From positions 12,657,001 through 12,721,000 of the forward strand of contig NC_045127.1 in NCBI RefSeq assembly GCF_007655135.1: a stretch of 64,000 nt of DNA, given 5' to 3'. Under the pieces are notes generated by a model. It saw only the letters and a program-made list of their open reading frames with translations, ran no database searches and was not told the DNA's origin. Shown piece after piece: positions 45,801-57,229 of the stretch; position 1 is the first letter of the stretch; each line of letters opens with the position of its first letter. The stretch is from Punica granatum. Lineage: Eukaryota; Streptophyta; Magnoliopsida; Myrtales; Lythraceae. A program made the position numbers and the translations under genes.

Positions 45801-47723
45801 ACCTCGAAGATGCTCAAAATTACACAACAAGCAGAACTGAAGCAGAGTTTACGGAGTAGTGGCCACTGAAAATATAAGGCCACGACTTTGGTTTGATAGT
45901 TCAAGCATCCGGTGACTACCCCGAGGTATATCCATCACTCCCAGTTGAGAGGTAATTTGTTCAAGGATCTCTTGCCCTTATTTATCTTGGTGATGGATGG
46001 CATATATATTATGACGGAGCCTTGGTTGAGAGGAAGCGAACACATCGAGCATCGACTACATTTGACTATGGCCATACTTCGAGTAAGTCAAGCTCATTGA
46101 CTTCTTTGGGTCATAGTTTGCTGATTACTTTCTCCATCCACATACATCCTTGGTTTGTTATAATATATGGCTGAAAGTTGTTGTGTGGCGTGACCTAGAA
46201 CACGGTCTATTTATCTTTCTCGATCACTTGTGATTCTTGTTGCATATTCTTCGGCTTGCATTAATTGGCCGATTAATTTTGCGATATATGTCCTGGACTT
46301 ACGCACTTGGCTAGGCGATTTATCTAGCTATGTAGAAGGCCTAGGGATGAGAAGGGAAAAACATGATCCAATACATGGGAAAAGAAAGTCCTACTCATTG
46401 CAATAAGGCCAAACGCGGCTAACATTCAAGGTTAGCTATGCTTAGGACGCCTCATAATACAACAAAGGAAGAGGACCTCAACTTGGAGGTGTTTTTCATT
46501 TCACGCCGCCTCAGCAAATACTTCAACTCAAGCCAAAGCAAGGTGAGGCCACACCAAAACGACCTTATCTTTGATTTGAATGTACTTTAACACTATGGCG
46601 AGGATTTAGAAGAGCTCCACTTGATGCATGATGAAGCTAAGGCGAAGCGACGCTATGTCAATTCCGCCACCTCTACAGTAGTATGCACCGCAGCTGTCTT
46701 GTCCACCAAGTCTACTTTGAGAGTTCCGTCCTTTCGCTCCCAACCGCTCAAGCCTCGTTCCATTGCTTCATTGTGCTACGTTGATAACGAGGCTTATTCT
46801 CTAGAGATCATCTTTAGTGTGGCACATGTGTGGCCGATCACACAGCTAATCTAACAGTCAACATAGTGGGTTAATTCTTCATCATCAAGGCTAGGGTTGG
46901 TCCTAGTCAACCTTAAGAAATGCCAGCTGCAAACTTCTAGAGGTTAGCCCACGCCTTAGCGTGAGAGACAAGGGTGGCATCTATCCACCTCTTCTTCGAT
47001 CTCAAGGCTGGACTCTCCTTGGCTAGAGGGAGAAGAATCTCCATTCTCACAGCGAGGTGGCCTTAATCAAGTTGCACTTTTCCTCATTCATACTCAAGCT
47101 CTCTCTCACTATAACCAGTTTCTACTTAAGGTTGACTACCACCACCTCCTAGCTGGTTACTTCTATTTCCCAGCTGGTCCATGGAGCTCTCTTTTCCTGC
47201 AGTTAATCTCCAACTCCAACAATCTGGTCTACCTTCACGCCAGCCTCATGGATAGACCTCCGAAAGAAAGCAGCCAGGGAAAGGGTCGTAGTCATGAAGG
47301 ATGTTGCTTCCACACCTTCCTCACCAGCTGGTTCTCACATCAGCTGGCTCCCAGCTAGCTGGAACCTCAACTCTTAGTTAGCTATAATCTCAGCTGATAT
47401 TTCATCAGCTATTGCCTCAAATGCTAGAAGCAGCTGGTTGAGGTCCCCAAGGATGTCACGGAGATCTACTAGCTGGCTTAAGTTTCTTCAATTCTAGCTT
47501 GTGGATGGGTAGCTCATTAAAGGGAAAGGTTATAATGACTATTTAAGCGGTGAGTCCTACATCCTACAACTCGGAGTTTATCCTTACATCATTTCACGAG
47601 CCGGTGCGAAAATCTCATAATTACATATCAAGCCGTGCTCGACTCTTTCTCGCGCTGCTATACATGCGGGGGGTATTGTTTACACCCGTTTTTTGTATCT
47701 AACGGACATTACGAGATCGTGAC
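45801..47723. other. Non-coding retroelement-like sequence
   Basis: No protein domain identified. A cluster of AGCTGG motifs lies at 47145-47475. Short ORFs (e.g. 46621-46854) lack motifs. Confidence 0.4.
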
Positions 47724-47896
47724 TGTTGGAGAAAAAGTGGTGATGTCAGAGGGCACAATGTCCCACATCGGTTGAAAAGAAAAAAAATGGGAAGTTTATA
47801 AAAGACAAAAGCCCAGTAACCTATTGGTTTAAGTTTTTGGATTGGATATGGGCTCAAGTCTGAATTAAGCTCATTTTATTTGAAAATTTATCCAAC
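47724..47896 (+). repeat. TRIM 5' terminal repeat
   Basis: Begins TGTTGGAG and ends ATCCAAC before the primer site. Contains TCCCACATCGGTTGAAAAG and TTTATAAAAG, the latter a possible promoter TATA. Confidence 0.85.
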
Positions 47897-48150
47897 TGGT
47901 ATCAGAGCCCATGGTTACAATCCTGGGCGTGTAAGGCCGCCTTAGTGCGGTGTAGTGCGCGGGTCTATATGACCCGTAGGCTCGAGTGTAAGCGTAACGT
48001 GCGCCTCGAGCAGGCACCCGTTATGTCCGATGTCGGGACTTCGAAGTGAAGGCGGGCGTGATTAAGTAGTGTGTATACACGACTGGTCTCGTCGATTGGT
48101 TTAGGTCACGTGGCTCATGTAAGACGACACTATACCACGTGAGGGTGGGA

Positions 48151-48324
48151 CGTTGGAGAAAAAGTGGTGATGTGAGAGGACACAATGTTCCACATTAGTT
48201 GAAAAGAAAAAAATGGAGAAGTTTATAAAAGACAAAGACCCAGTAATCCATTGGCTTAAGATTTCGGGTTGCATACGGGCTCAAGTTTGAATTAGGCCCA
48301 TTTTATTTGAAAATTTATCCAACT
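48151..48324 (+). repeat. TRIM 3' terminal repeat
   Basis: Begins CGTTGGAG, so the first base has probably mutated from T, and ends ATCCAACT. Confidence 0.85.
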
Positions 48325-50312
48325 GTGATGGACGTGACATTTGGATGAGCTTAGTTGGTTGAATCTTGGGATTAATTAAGGCCTACGACTCGACATTCCC
48401 ATTAGATACACAAAGATGCCCATGTAAAGAGGCGGCCCATGATCAAGCACTTGATGACCTGACCCGAGGATCTGCGGAATTACCCGATCCGGACAATCGT
48501 TGGCGGGTTGGTTATTCGAGAGGAGATTATATGGTAACTTCTAGCTCTATTGATCTACTTGGATTAGCTAAGAGCTTCAACTGAACAACTCTCACAAGGA
48601 ATGGATCCCGATCCTTTCCAAGACGAGATCGAAGCACGAACCTGGACATACATAAGGGAAAGATGACGATTCTACATGGCTGCTGGGATTATTTCCTTGG
48701 CAAACCAGATCAGACATGGGAATAGCCGGACACATAAAGGTAGGGAGCTCACCTAAGGAAATTGTAATGATTTCTTTCCTATGCGAGTTGATGCGTGCGT
48801 GCAAGGCAAGAGAAGCACAGCTAGTGCCCTTGCTTAGCGTCCAGAAGTGTTTCACTGAAAGAGGATTGCATTTCGTGGAGATTGCTTGGAGATTTGACAA
48901 GTAGATTGTCTTAGCTTGGCAATTTCCATATCTTAGCTAAATAGAATATTTATGTTTCTTAGTTTAGCTTGCTGCTTGGACAACACGAATTTTATTGCTT
49001 TCTTTCGTTTATTTCCATATCTTTTCTCCATTTTGATTAGTCCGCCCTATAAGAGTAGACGAAGCCATTCATTGTAAGGTTCGTCGCAACAAACACAGCA
49101 CAATGCTTATCTAATTTGACTTTATATTCATCTATCCTTTACTTTATCGCACGTGCACTTCAATATCAATGTATCACACCATTTCTAATTTTGATTTTCG
49201 TCACCAACCCCGCGGAACTATTGGTTCCATTTGTCTCCTAGTTCCCCAAACCCTCAGCTCCATTCTTCTTCACCTATTCCTTGTAACATCTCGTTCCATT
49301 CTTTTTTCTCACCTTTCCTCACCGAAATCCCCGATTCCATTCTATCCCTTCTACCCAATCCAACACTTCCGGGTTAAGAATGGTTTTATCAAGTCAAGGC
49401 TTCTTGGCCTAAGGCTCTTCTTTTCGGCTATCTTGGGACCCACCAAACACGGACCTTCCGGGGACCGGGGTCCTATTTTTCCACAATCGACTTTAGGACT
49501 GTGACTTCATCTTTTGGCTGCCTCCGGCCGAGATCCACCTACAAGGAGGCGTTCCCTGAGTTACGGCTTCCTAGCCAAAGCTCATCCTTTTCGATTACTC
49601 CGAACCGAGACACCCCGATATTCTTGTATAAACTGTTCTTATGTCGATGAGAAGTCAGTCATTCAGGTAGCATCTACGGTTCGATTGGATCTTCTGCCAC
49701 TTGAATATGGAGCCGTACTTGGAGAGCTTCAAACATAGTGGAGAAATCTACCAGTGAAATCCCACGAAAGCTAAAGTATCCTTTTATCTCAGTTTAGTCG
49801 AATAGCTGAGGATGGTACATGTTTTAGTTTTAACTCTCCAAGCTGCTGTTATGTTACAGGAAGTTATGGTGATTCATCAGTCAAATTCCAAGTATATGGA
49901 TATCCCGAGACTTAGCCCCGTTTAACAATACGAAGCTACAAAGGTTAAGGTCTTGTCTTCTCGATCACTATTATAACTTTACATTGAATGCAAGTAGAGA
50001 GGTTGGAAATAATTCAAGTCCTTATAAATATAGAAAACCAACACTGAGAGATATTTATTTTTAGTGGACCGATCTAATTTAACTGGATTAGTCGAGTTTC
50101 AATTAGACTTCAATAGACGGGGTTAAAAAAAAAAAGAAAAAAGACCAGAGGATCTGCGGGGGAAGCACGCATTGGATGAAGAAATTAAAGCTTGGCCAAG
50201 ATATACATGTTAAAAATAATTTACTTATTAAAACCACATGCTATAGATATTCAACGTCGCATTAAGCTCATATTATTTGGTTTCTGTCTCTCTGCTGACC
50301 GATCATCAAAGA
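48325..50312. other. Intergenic, no confirmed gene
   Basis: 48366-48904 has ORFs on both strands, perhaps old retroelement coding sequence, without a recognised domain. 49160-49740 has pyrimidine-rich sequence with short ORFs. 49741-50312 is AT-rich, presumably flanking the TPD1-like gene. Confidence 0.4.
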
Positions 50313-51765
50313 TTATGAACAGTTAACAGTAACAGAATTGACTGTGAAATCAAAAGGCGTATCCCAAGCGTAGGTGAAATTGAAGGTACTAAGTCCATAA
50401 ACAGGACTCCCGTTGTTAATAAGACATTCGTTCCCTGATTGTGCCAAAATTGAGGGATCAACGCTCTTGACCGTTTGGAAACCCGCACACCCTAACCTCA
50501 AGTCCGAAACACTGCAAGGACAGGGGTTCCTGATTGTGGCCTTCCATTCTGGCTTCCCTTCGATCACACTATGAGTCGGGGATTGGCTGATCGTTATCTG
50601 GTCAGCTATGCACTGAGAATCGCCTGAAAGTCCCCCACTTATATTTAGATAATCTATAATTTATGGTAGATATAGTAAAGCAAATTTTTAAGGCCTTATG
50701 CATATAGCAACTACATAATTTGCATAAATATTATATGTGTATCGATTGCTTGATTGCTAATAATTCGACAAATAAGTTATTCTATTGGAAAATGGCTAAT
50801 CATTTCTAGTTCTATTTTCCGGGAAAACGATTCATAGAAGAAGATCTTATAACTTTTGAAACTTGAATACTAAAGGTATTTCCATGACAAAAGTGTAGGC
50901 AGTTTTTATTATCTTTATTCGGGATATATAATAAAACAAAACTATGTTATCAGTATCTTTTACTAATTTATCAATAAGTACAGTAATTGAAGTATATATT
51001 TATATATTTGACATCGATAATATATTAATTAAGAAATTATTTTGTTCTATAATTTTATTTAATTATACGTATATAATTTACTCTAATAATTAGCCCGTAC
51101 ATTGGCAGTGCTACTTATCATAATCTCCGCCAAATATCTATACAATCGCTTCAAATTACAAATCCATAAATAATATATAATTATCTATACTGTGTATCTT
51201 ATTAATTTTTTTAATGAAATGAATATACATGTATCACAGTTTTGAATTTTTATCTATGTTGTTGTGCAACACCAAAATCAGTTATTATGATTTCCATCCA
51301 AAAATTAATATAAAATTATGCATAGCTGTAATGGTTTAATTACAGATGCATGTTTGATGTGCAGAGAGAAAAACAATGTAGGTAATTCCTATTCACAAGA
51401 GTCCATCGGTAAAAAATCTAATCATGCTTTTTTCATAATTATGCTTTTCTATACAATAATTTTATGATATTAGATAGTACAAATAGTTTTTACCTTGTTA
51501 TTACAGTTATCGGAATTTGACTATATAAAAAAAAATTGCTTCAATTAATTTTGAAAATCTTTCAAGAGTTTTTGAATAAAAATTAAATTAAAAATAAATA
51601 TAACACAAGATCATAGCGGCAAAAGACTGAGACATGCGCTTAAAACACATATAAACTCGATCAGTGAGGGCAAAGAGAGAAAATAAAAGATATATTCAAA
51701 CCTTTGCTGACGAGGCAAGCGAGGACCAGAATCGCGCACATTAAATATTTGATGAAAGCTTCCAT
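50313..51765 (-). CDS. TPD1-like small secreted cysteine-rich protein
   Basis: Two exons on the minus strand, 51702-51765 and 50313-50623, with a GT-AG intron of 1,078 bp; 124 residues. The N-terminus MEAFIKYLMCAILVLACLVS is a hydrophobic signal peptide followed by KGDSQC. The mature part has ITISQSPT, PEWKATIRNPCPCSVSDLRL, LGCAGF, NECLINNGSPV and FNFTYAWDTPFDF, with six cysteines. This is the pattern of TAPETUM DETERMINANT 1 and its relatives. TPD1 itself is a secreted ligand for the EMS1 receptor kinase in anther cell fate; many paralogues act elsewhere or are uncharacterised, so the role of this copy is unknown. The ORF is intact. A TATATATA stretch (about 51863-51872) lies ~100 bp upstream of the start. 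Confidence 0.9.
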
Positions 51766-51862
51766 TCTACAGATTTATAACCGTCGTATATGCAATGATG
51801 TTCTCTAATGAGAGCTCTCCTCCAAGAATGACTACAACACTACATGCAACACCCACACACGG

Positions 51863-51872
51863 ATGTATATAT
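51863..51872 (-). promoter_or_regulatory. Possible TATA box of the TPD1-like gene
   Basis: GTATATATAC about 100 bp upstream of the ATG in minus orientation. It lies within an AC/TA-rich stretch, so it may simply be part of a microsatellite. Confidence 0.4.
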
Positions 51873-52641
51873 ACACACACACACGAGAGGTTATAATCTT
51901 TTCATGGTAAAAACAATGACAGTTTTAGTAAATTAGTGAAATTCCATTTTGTGTATTAGCCAAAATAAAGTAAGTGCACAATTCCATAATGATCTACTAA
52001 TATAGTGGGACAGTATCTCGGATCTTATAGATACTTGCTCCAATCTCATTATCAACTTAGGATAACATTGAAAAATCCTGGTATAAAAAGGATTTTTTTT
52101 TTGCTAAGTCAGGTAAAAAGAGATATTTTCTACTTCTTTGGGATAAAGTACCTAATTGAGAAGACCAATCCGTTTAGTACATTTTCTCTTTTAGGTCATG
52201 ACGTTTGATTTATATTTGATTAAGCTCTCATAACGTTTAATTTTGATTTGAATAAGGATATTGTATTTTGTAAAATTAATTTTTCATTTCAAAAATTTTA
52301 AAAACTCATTCTAAAATTAGAAGCTAAACAACTGTCTTGGAGGGAAGGTCGGTGAGGTCTCACAGGCACCCACCCGCCTGCAGCCTAAGCCATTAGCAAC
52401 CTCGTACAAGGGTGGTGGGTGCCAGCGACGCTCCCACCTCCTAAAATCGAGATCCGAGAGGGTGCCACCTCTCCTGTTTTACTCGGGTTTGTGCTCCCGT
52501 CGTCCTCTTTGCCTTCCTCAGTTTTCTTGTTTTTTATTTTGATTTTTAAAATTTCAGAAATAATTTTTAAAATTAAAAACTATATCAATGAGATGAGAAA
52601 TGCCTTGCTTAAATATTTTAAACAAAGTTAAAAGTCTTAAA

Positions 52642-53632
52642 CAAAGTTGTTAGAATCACGATTCTACCTAGAATCGGTCAAAAGTCGAGGAATCGTGAAT
52701 CGTAAGATTCTACCATTAAATAAAAAAACAGCATATATATACACCAAATCCCATGTCATAAATAGTAGAAGTAAACATTAAATGATAAATCTTGTTGCTT
52801 CCACTTTCATTCGTCAAAATTAGATGGTGCTTAGTTTTCACAAGAGATTTCCACTATAACAACCTCCAATGAAAATTGATATAGTACCGCTGTCATGGAT
52901 CCTATAGACGAAGTTGATTTTTCTCCATAACTTCTTCTTGGCCTGTCCCTTCTTGGAATCATCTTTCTTTGCACATAAAAAAGTAGAAAAAAAATTCCAA
53001 CTTAACTCATCCCAAACCAGATGGCAATCAATGTTCCAGAAACTATGGCCCGTTTGATTTCGCAATCTGATTTAAAAATTTTAACTCTAACTTTAACTCT
53101 ACTCACTACAAACAAAAGTCAACAACACAATTATTACTTCTCTATTTTTCTTTAATTTTTTTAATCATTCAATTCAATTTTTAATAATAAATTCTCTCAA
53201 CTATTCATTATTTTTTTCACAATTCAACAATACAATCATTACTTTTTTTCAACTATTCATTACTTTTTCACACTTTTTCTCATTATTCAACATCACAATC
53301 ATTACAAATCAATTAAAATCAAAACTCAATTCAACTCAACTCTAAAACTAAACACACTCCAAGTCCCTATCACTTACAGTAAGGAGACAAGTTTCAAAAC
53401 TTTTCATAAAATAAGAGAACCGATGAGCAATACTGTTGCACAACGAGAGAGATGAGGAGGGAGAGAGAGGGGCATACGACTTTGGATTGAAACCTACGAT
53501 TCTACGATTTGAATTGCGATTCAGCCACGATTCTACCTTCCCGATTCATGCCATGAAATCGGAATCGCTAGCCACCCCTTGAATCGTAGAATTGTAAGAT
53601 TTTACGATTCGAATCACGATTCTAATAACCAT
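52642..53632 (+). mobile_element. 991-bp TIR element with perfect 9-bp TSD
   Basis: Perfect direct repeats AGTCTTAAA at 52633-52641 and 53633-53641 bracket the element. Termini are inverted: CAAAGTTGTTAGAATCACGA on the left, and the reverse of the right end ATGGTTATTAGAATCGTGAT. Further inside, GAATCGTAAGATTCTACC and TACGATTCGAATCACGAT-type motifs repeat. No transposase. A 9-bp TSD suggests a Mutator-like non-autonomous element. Confidence 0.85.
53047..53362 (+). mobile_element. Possible third-level nested MITE
   Basis: GCCCGTTTGATTTCGCAATC on the left and AACTCTAAAACTAAACACAC on the right (reversed: GTGTGTTTAGTTTTAGAGTT) are imperfect inverted ends around an AT-rich body of TTCAATTCAACTC and CAATCATTACTT repeats. 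The ends look like hAT-type MITEs, but no target duplication is clear. Confidence 0.4.
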
Positions 53633-53705
53633 AGTCTTAAATATTCAAATAAAAATAAACGTTATAATTCAAAAGAGAGTGCCAAATGTTATAGCATTTC
53701 TGAGT

Positions 53706-54007
53706 CCCTATTCCTGCTTTGATTGTGATGGTGAGATTCATAAATCAGAATATGATTATGTAAAATAATTCTAGAATGATACACTAAAACTAATTGACCC
53801 CCTTCGGTAAAAGCCCAATAATGAATGTCATAGTAGTTGACACATTCAAATACCATTGAATCTTATTAATAAAGAATGTAAATTATTTGAATGATTTCAC
53901 TATATTTTCTCCATTTTCTCTGATTTGCAGAAAATAATATAAATATTCTCCGCCAAAGTCCCCCCTCCACCTCAGCCTCAGGCATTCAACTTTTGATTTT
54001 TTTTCCC
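53706..54007. other. AT-rich intergenic
   Basis: No features found. Confidence 0.5.
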
Positions 54008-54045
54008 TGATTACAAGAGAGACCCGTGGACTCTGTGCAATGAAA
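54008..54045 (-). mobile_element. SINE family S2, 3'-end fragment
   Basis: GATTACAAGAGAGACCCGTG and the following CTCTGTGCAATGAAAA on the plus strand match the S2 3' end (GGTTACAAGGGAGGCCC). Only about 38 bp remain. Confidence 0.5.
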
Positions 54046-54129
54046 ACTTTCCCTTTGTTTTGTTTTCTCTGTTTTTTTTTGTTTAATATAAACTTTAAAC
54101 TTATCTCTTAGTTAACTGAAATTTGAATA

Positions 54130-55620
54130 ATGATAGGGTTTGAAAGGGAATAAGTATATGGGTTGTGGGTAAAATAGTCATTTTACCACACATGAACATC
54201 GAGCTCGGCTAGCCTGGAACATCAAGTTAAGCTAGACATCAGGTTAAACCTGAAGGACTCAACAAAGTTGGAGCTGCTTGGCAGAGTCAGAGCTAGAATG
54301 GGTTCGAACTAGAGGCAAACATCAAAGTTTCAGGGAAGCGCTCAGACGTCTGAGTTTCATTAGCACAAAGGACTTCTATTAACAATAAGAGGTAAGCATT
54401 CCCATTTCATGAATTTCTATCAACTAGTCAGTCACTACTGCTATTCTAACTTAAGCATCCAAGGATCGAATTGGACATTCGTTCCTAATTCGACTTTCCT
54501 TATATGTTTCAGGTCGGAGTTGGATCATGTCAAGGAATTGGAGGAACGACTGAGAACCGCTCTTCATTAGTCGTATTCAAGTCAGTAACCCGCCGGTCAT
54601 ACAAATTGGTGCTCTCGCTGAGAGGGAGGCAACGAGATAGGCAATGAGTGTGGTATGTCGATCAGTTTCCCCCTATAGCTTCTCCACCAGAGATGTTCCC
54701 ATCAATCAGGTAGTCCAAATCTCATGAACATATCCCCAAAATGATTGCTCAACTTCAAGTGATGGTTCAAAAATTTATAGAACATGAAGATGGAAATAGA
54801 TTGTGTCTCAAAGGAAATAATCTGATATATTAGAGTATACAATCTGATAGATCATATATATGCAAATCTATCAGATTATATACTCTAATAAGAAAGCATG
54901 TTGTTTTGGACGAGTATCTGTCACCCTTTACTCCTGTGATCATCCAGGAGCCAGTACCATCAAATTTCAACTTGAATAAGCTATATTAATACGATGGGAA
55001 GTTTGAGTCGAGGACGCATGTTAGTAGCTTCTGTGATCTGCTTCGAAGTGGAAATGTTACAGGTGAGCATATACGTAAGTTCTTCCCGACATCTCTGACC
55101 GGAGCTACATCTAACTAGTTCCATTTTTTGCTACCAAGATCTATTACTTGTTTCAGACAATTGCATCGGAAATTTCCGGAAGGGTCCGAAGAAAGCATGC
55201 AAATAAAAAGAAGGCATGGCAATCCTCTTCTTTATGCAGCCGAACAAAAAGGAACCTCTTCAAAACTGGTTAACTTAATTCATTGAGGCAGTGGCTAAGG
55301 TGTAGAATCTAAATTCGAGTAAGGCGATCGCAGCTTTCTTTCATGGAATTAAAAATTACTTTTGAGGTATAGGCTTGGAAACCTGAAGGCCTAATACCAT
55401 TGGAGAACTCAAGCACATTATGGCGGAAGAACTTGGAAGAAGACAATTGATAAGAAATAAGCATATGGCAGGGTAAGATTGTCAATTTACCCCACATACT
55501 TGAACACCAGGTTAAGCTAGTCTAAACATCAAGTCAAGCTAGCTTGGATATCAGGTTAAACCTAAAAGGACTAAACAGAGTCAAAACTAGAAGATTCAGC
55601 AAAGTCAAAGTTAAACATAG
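54130..55620 (+). mobile_element. Gypsy retrotransposon relic with gag fragment
   Basis: Direct repeats at about 54135-54290 and 55450-55610 share AATAAG-ATATGG, TAGTCATTTTACC-like, AGGTTAAGCTAG, CATCAGGTTAAACCT and GGACT-AACA. Between them, after CAAATTGGTGCTCTCGCTGA (54603 onward), a leader-like motif of Gypsy elements, comes a degraded gag. A frame near 55080-55200 reads FFPTSLTGATSN and FHFLLPRSIT, the Retrotrans_gag pattern, with in-frame stops. No protease, RT or integrase remains. The repeats are too diverged and short to define LTR ends. Confidence 0.6.
54830..54888 (+). repeat. 21-bp-arm hairpin
   Basis: TTAGAGTATACAATCTGATAG (54830-54850) pairs with the reverse complement at 54868-54888 with one mismatch around a 17-base loop. 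It lies inside the Gypsy gag relic; it may be a small fold-back insertion. Confidence 0.85.
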
Positions 55621-57060
55621 AAGCTTATCCATAAATGAAAATGCAATGCAATGCAAAACAGAGTCGAATTGGGCATGTAATTTGGAAGATTGCACGTACT
55701 CTCTCTATGTCCGGAAGTTTTGGAGCTTTCACATTTTGTCCAGTTTTGCAATAGCACTTTCTTGTTCTATAAGCTAGCCTAGTTCCGGTTGCGTGATCAA
55801 GCTGGTCTAAGAGAATCTGACCCTCACATCTTCCTCGCATCATGAAATTGATTATTCGAATTTTCTGATTGCAGACATGCGACTCAATTGCTCATATGCG
55901 CTACACTGCTAGTATCGTGGCGGTCTGTATTTATTTGGAGTATACTATAGACTAAGGCAATTGACTTACAAGTTTAGTCTTTATTTCCACCTTCCATTTA
56001 AATATTGTTCTCTGATATTTAATTAAGTGAAAAATGCTGGCTAGCTTAGCTAGACGCATATTTACAGTACTCAACAACACTTGATTAATTCAAATATTAA
56101 GTAGACTAGTCGTAATTATTCCACGCGAGATTGTTTTGAGATAAGGAATGATTACCACTAAGGCTGGCAGGTATTGGTAGGTGTCCATATTCCTCCTTTA
56201 CCAGATGTTGGAGTAAATGCCACCGCAGAATCACGGAAAGATTGATGATTAGCACACTTAAAGTTAGAGCAATGCCTTTCCCTAGCATTTTGACTAACTC
56301 AGTAGCTCAGAAAAGCATATCAACTAGCTAGCTAGTTCGATTTCCTTCCTGCACTTTTAACAGATTTCTGGTCGTTTTCAAGGGACTGTAATAAATCACA
56401 CCACGGCTAGATAACCTCTCATCAGTTGACGGAACTAACTGAGTTGTGATCATAGATTTGATTCTATCATCGATACGTACAACGGAATCTACATCAGCCC
56501 CTATGGTTGGCCTCGATGTTTTCCTTAAATAATTATTGAAAAAGTGGGTACTTTCTCAAAACGAGCTTTTCTAAATGTCTTTGGCATGTGTCCCACGAGA
56601 TTACTGCTCAAGCAAAAGAATTCTGCGCATCGATGTGTAAGGTTTTATTGGTGGTACTAAATCATATTTGGTTCCTTCTCTGCAGATCACGGGGAACCCC
56701 CTCACGCCCCGCCCCACCACACACACACACACACACACGTCCATCTTCATCATAAGTCACCCAAAGTGTCCAATTTTTTCTTTTAATTCCTTCACTTTTT
56801 ATTGACTGGAAAAGGTTAGGATGGTGGATTTCCCTTTCGTCTTCATTTAACTCTCCAATTAGCTGTTAAATGAAGTTTTGTGATATGAAAATCAACTGCC
56901 AAACCGTCACATTTTTCTAGTTCTCTTGTTCGATTTCGAAAGAAGAAAAGGATGAACCACCAATAGGTGAAAAGAGACTCACCACTCTAGCCAGTCTCTA
57001 TTTTTGAGTCTTCAAAGTGGGTCATACAATTTGAATTTTAAAAAATAAAAAATAAAAAAG
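55621..57060. other. Intergenic with possible small-peptide ORF
   Basis: Mostly AT-rich. Contains an (AC)n tract at 56720-56738 and the 60-codon ORF listed separately. No other features are supported. Confidence 0.45.
56106..56288 (-). CDS. Candidate small secreted peptide, 60 aa
   Basis: A single-exon ORF on the minus strand begins MLGKGIALTLSVLIINLSVI, a good signal-anchor-like hydrophobic stretch, followed by a basic/acidic linker and EEYGHLPIPASLSGNHS. The PIP...S...N-H order faintly recalls IDA/IDL peptides (PIPPS...KRHN), but the core is not conserved and the match may be chance. No paralogue in the window, no clear promoter. I treat it as hypothetical. Confidence 0.2.
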   Translation of the reverse strand: MLGKGIALTLSVLIINLSVILRWHLLQHLVKEEYGHLPIPASLSGNHSLSQNNLAWNNYD

Positions 57061-57215
57061 GAGAAAAAGCTGCCACGTGGGGCCCAGGGGCTGCCACGCA
57101 GCAGCCGCCCGGTGGTCTCTCATATTCAAATGAGAGACGCGCTCCAGTGGCAGAGACGCTGCCGCGAGTCTCTTTCTCATGCCACGTGGGCATGAGAGAC
57201 ACAACAGAGTCGGTC
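57060..57215 (+). promoter_or_regulatory. G-box-bearing GC-rich segment
   Basis: CACGTG occurs at 57074-57079 and 57183-57188, and the segment has hairpins TCTCTCAT-ATTCAA-ATGAGAGA and TCTCATGCC-ACGTG-GGCATGAGA. It could be promoter sequence of the transcript proposed just downstream, or part of a MITE. Confidence 0.35.
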
Positions 57216-57229
57216 GCTGGAGGTAGTCT

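Larger units (their letters stand above)
47724..48324 (+). mobile_element. TRIM (terminal-repeat retrotransposon in miniature)
   Basis: About 600 bp. Terminal direct repeats 47724-47896 and 48151-48324 (~173 bp, about 87 percent identical) share GTTGGAGAAAAAGTGGTGAT, GAAGTTTATAAAAGACAAA and GAAAATTTATCCAACT. TGGTATCAGAGC, a tRNA-Met primer site, follows the first repeat (47897-47908). A purine-rich GTGAGGGTGGGA precedes the second. The 254-bp interior has no coding capacity. The flanks GTGAC (47719-47723) and GTGAT (48325-48329) may be a target duplication with one change. Size and structure fit TRIM elements, which need another element's proteins to move. The repeat divergence suggests an old insertion. 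Confidence 0.85.
52150..53705 (+). mobile_element. TIR element with GC-rich core, copy 2, split by a nested insertion
   Basis: The left arm (about 52180-52330, with CATTTTCTCTTTTAGG and CATAACGTTTAATTTTGATT) and right end (53640-53705; reversed: TGGCACTCTCTTTTGAATTA, TAACGTTTATTTTTATTTGA) are inverted and similar to the arms of the element at 33628-34318. The GC-rich core at about 52340-52510 shares CTAAAATCGAGATCC with CCAAATCGAGATCCC there. The element is interrupted by the 991-bp insertion at 52642-53632. Confidence 0.6.
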
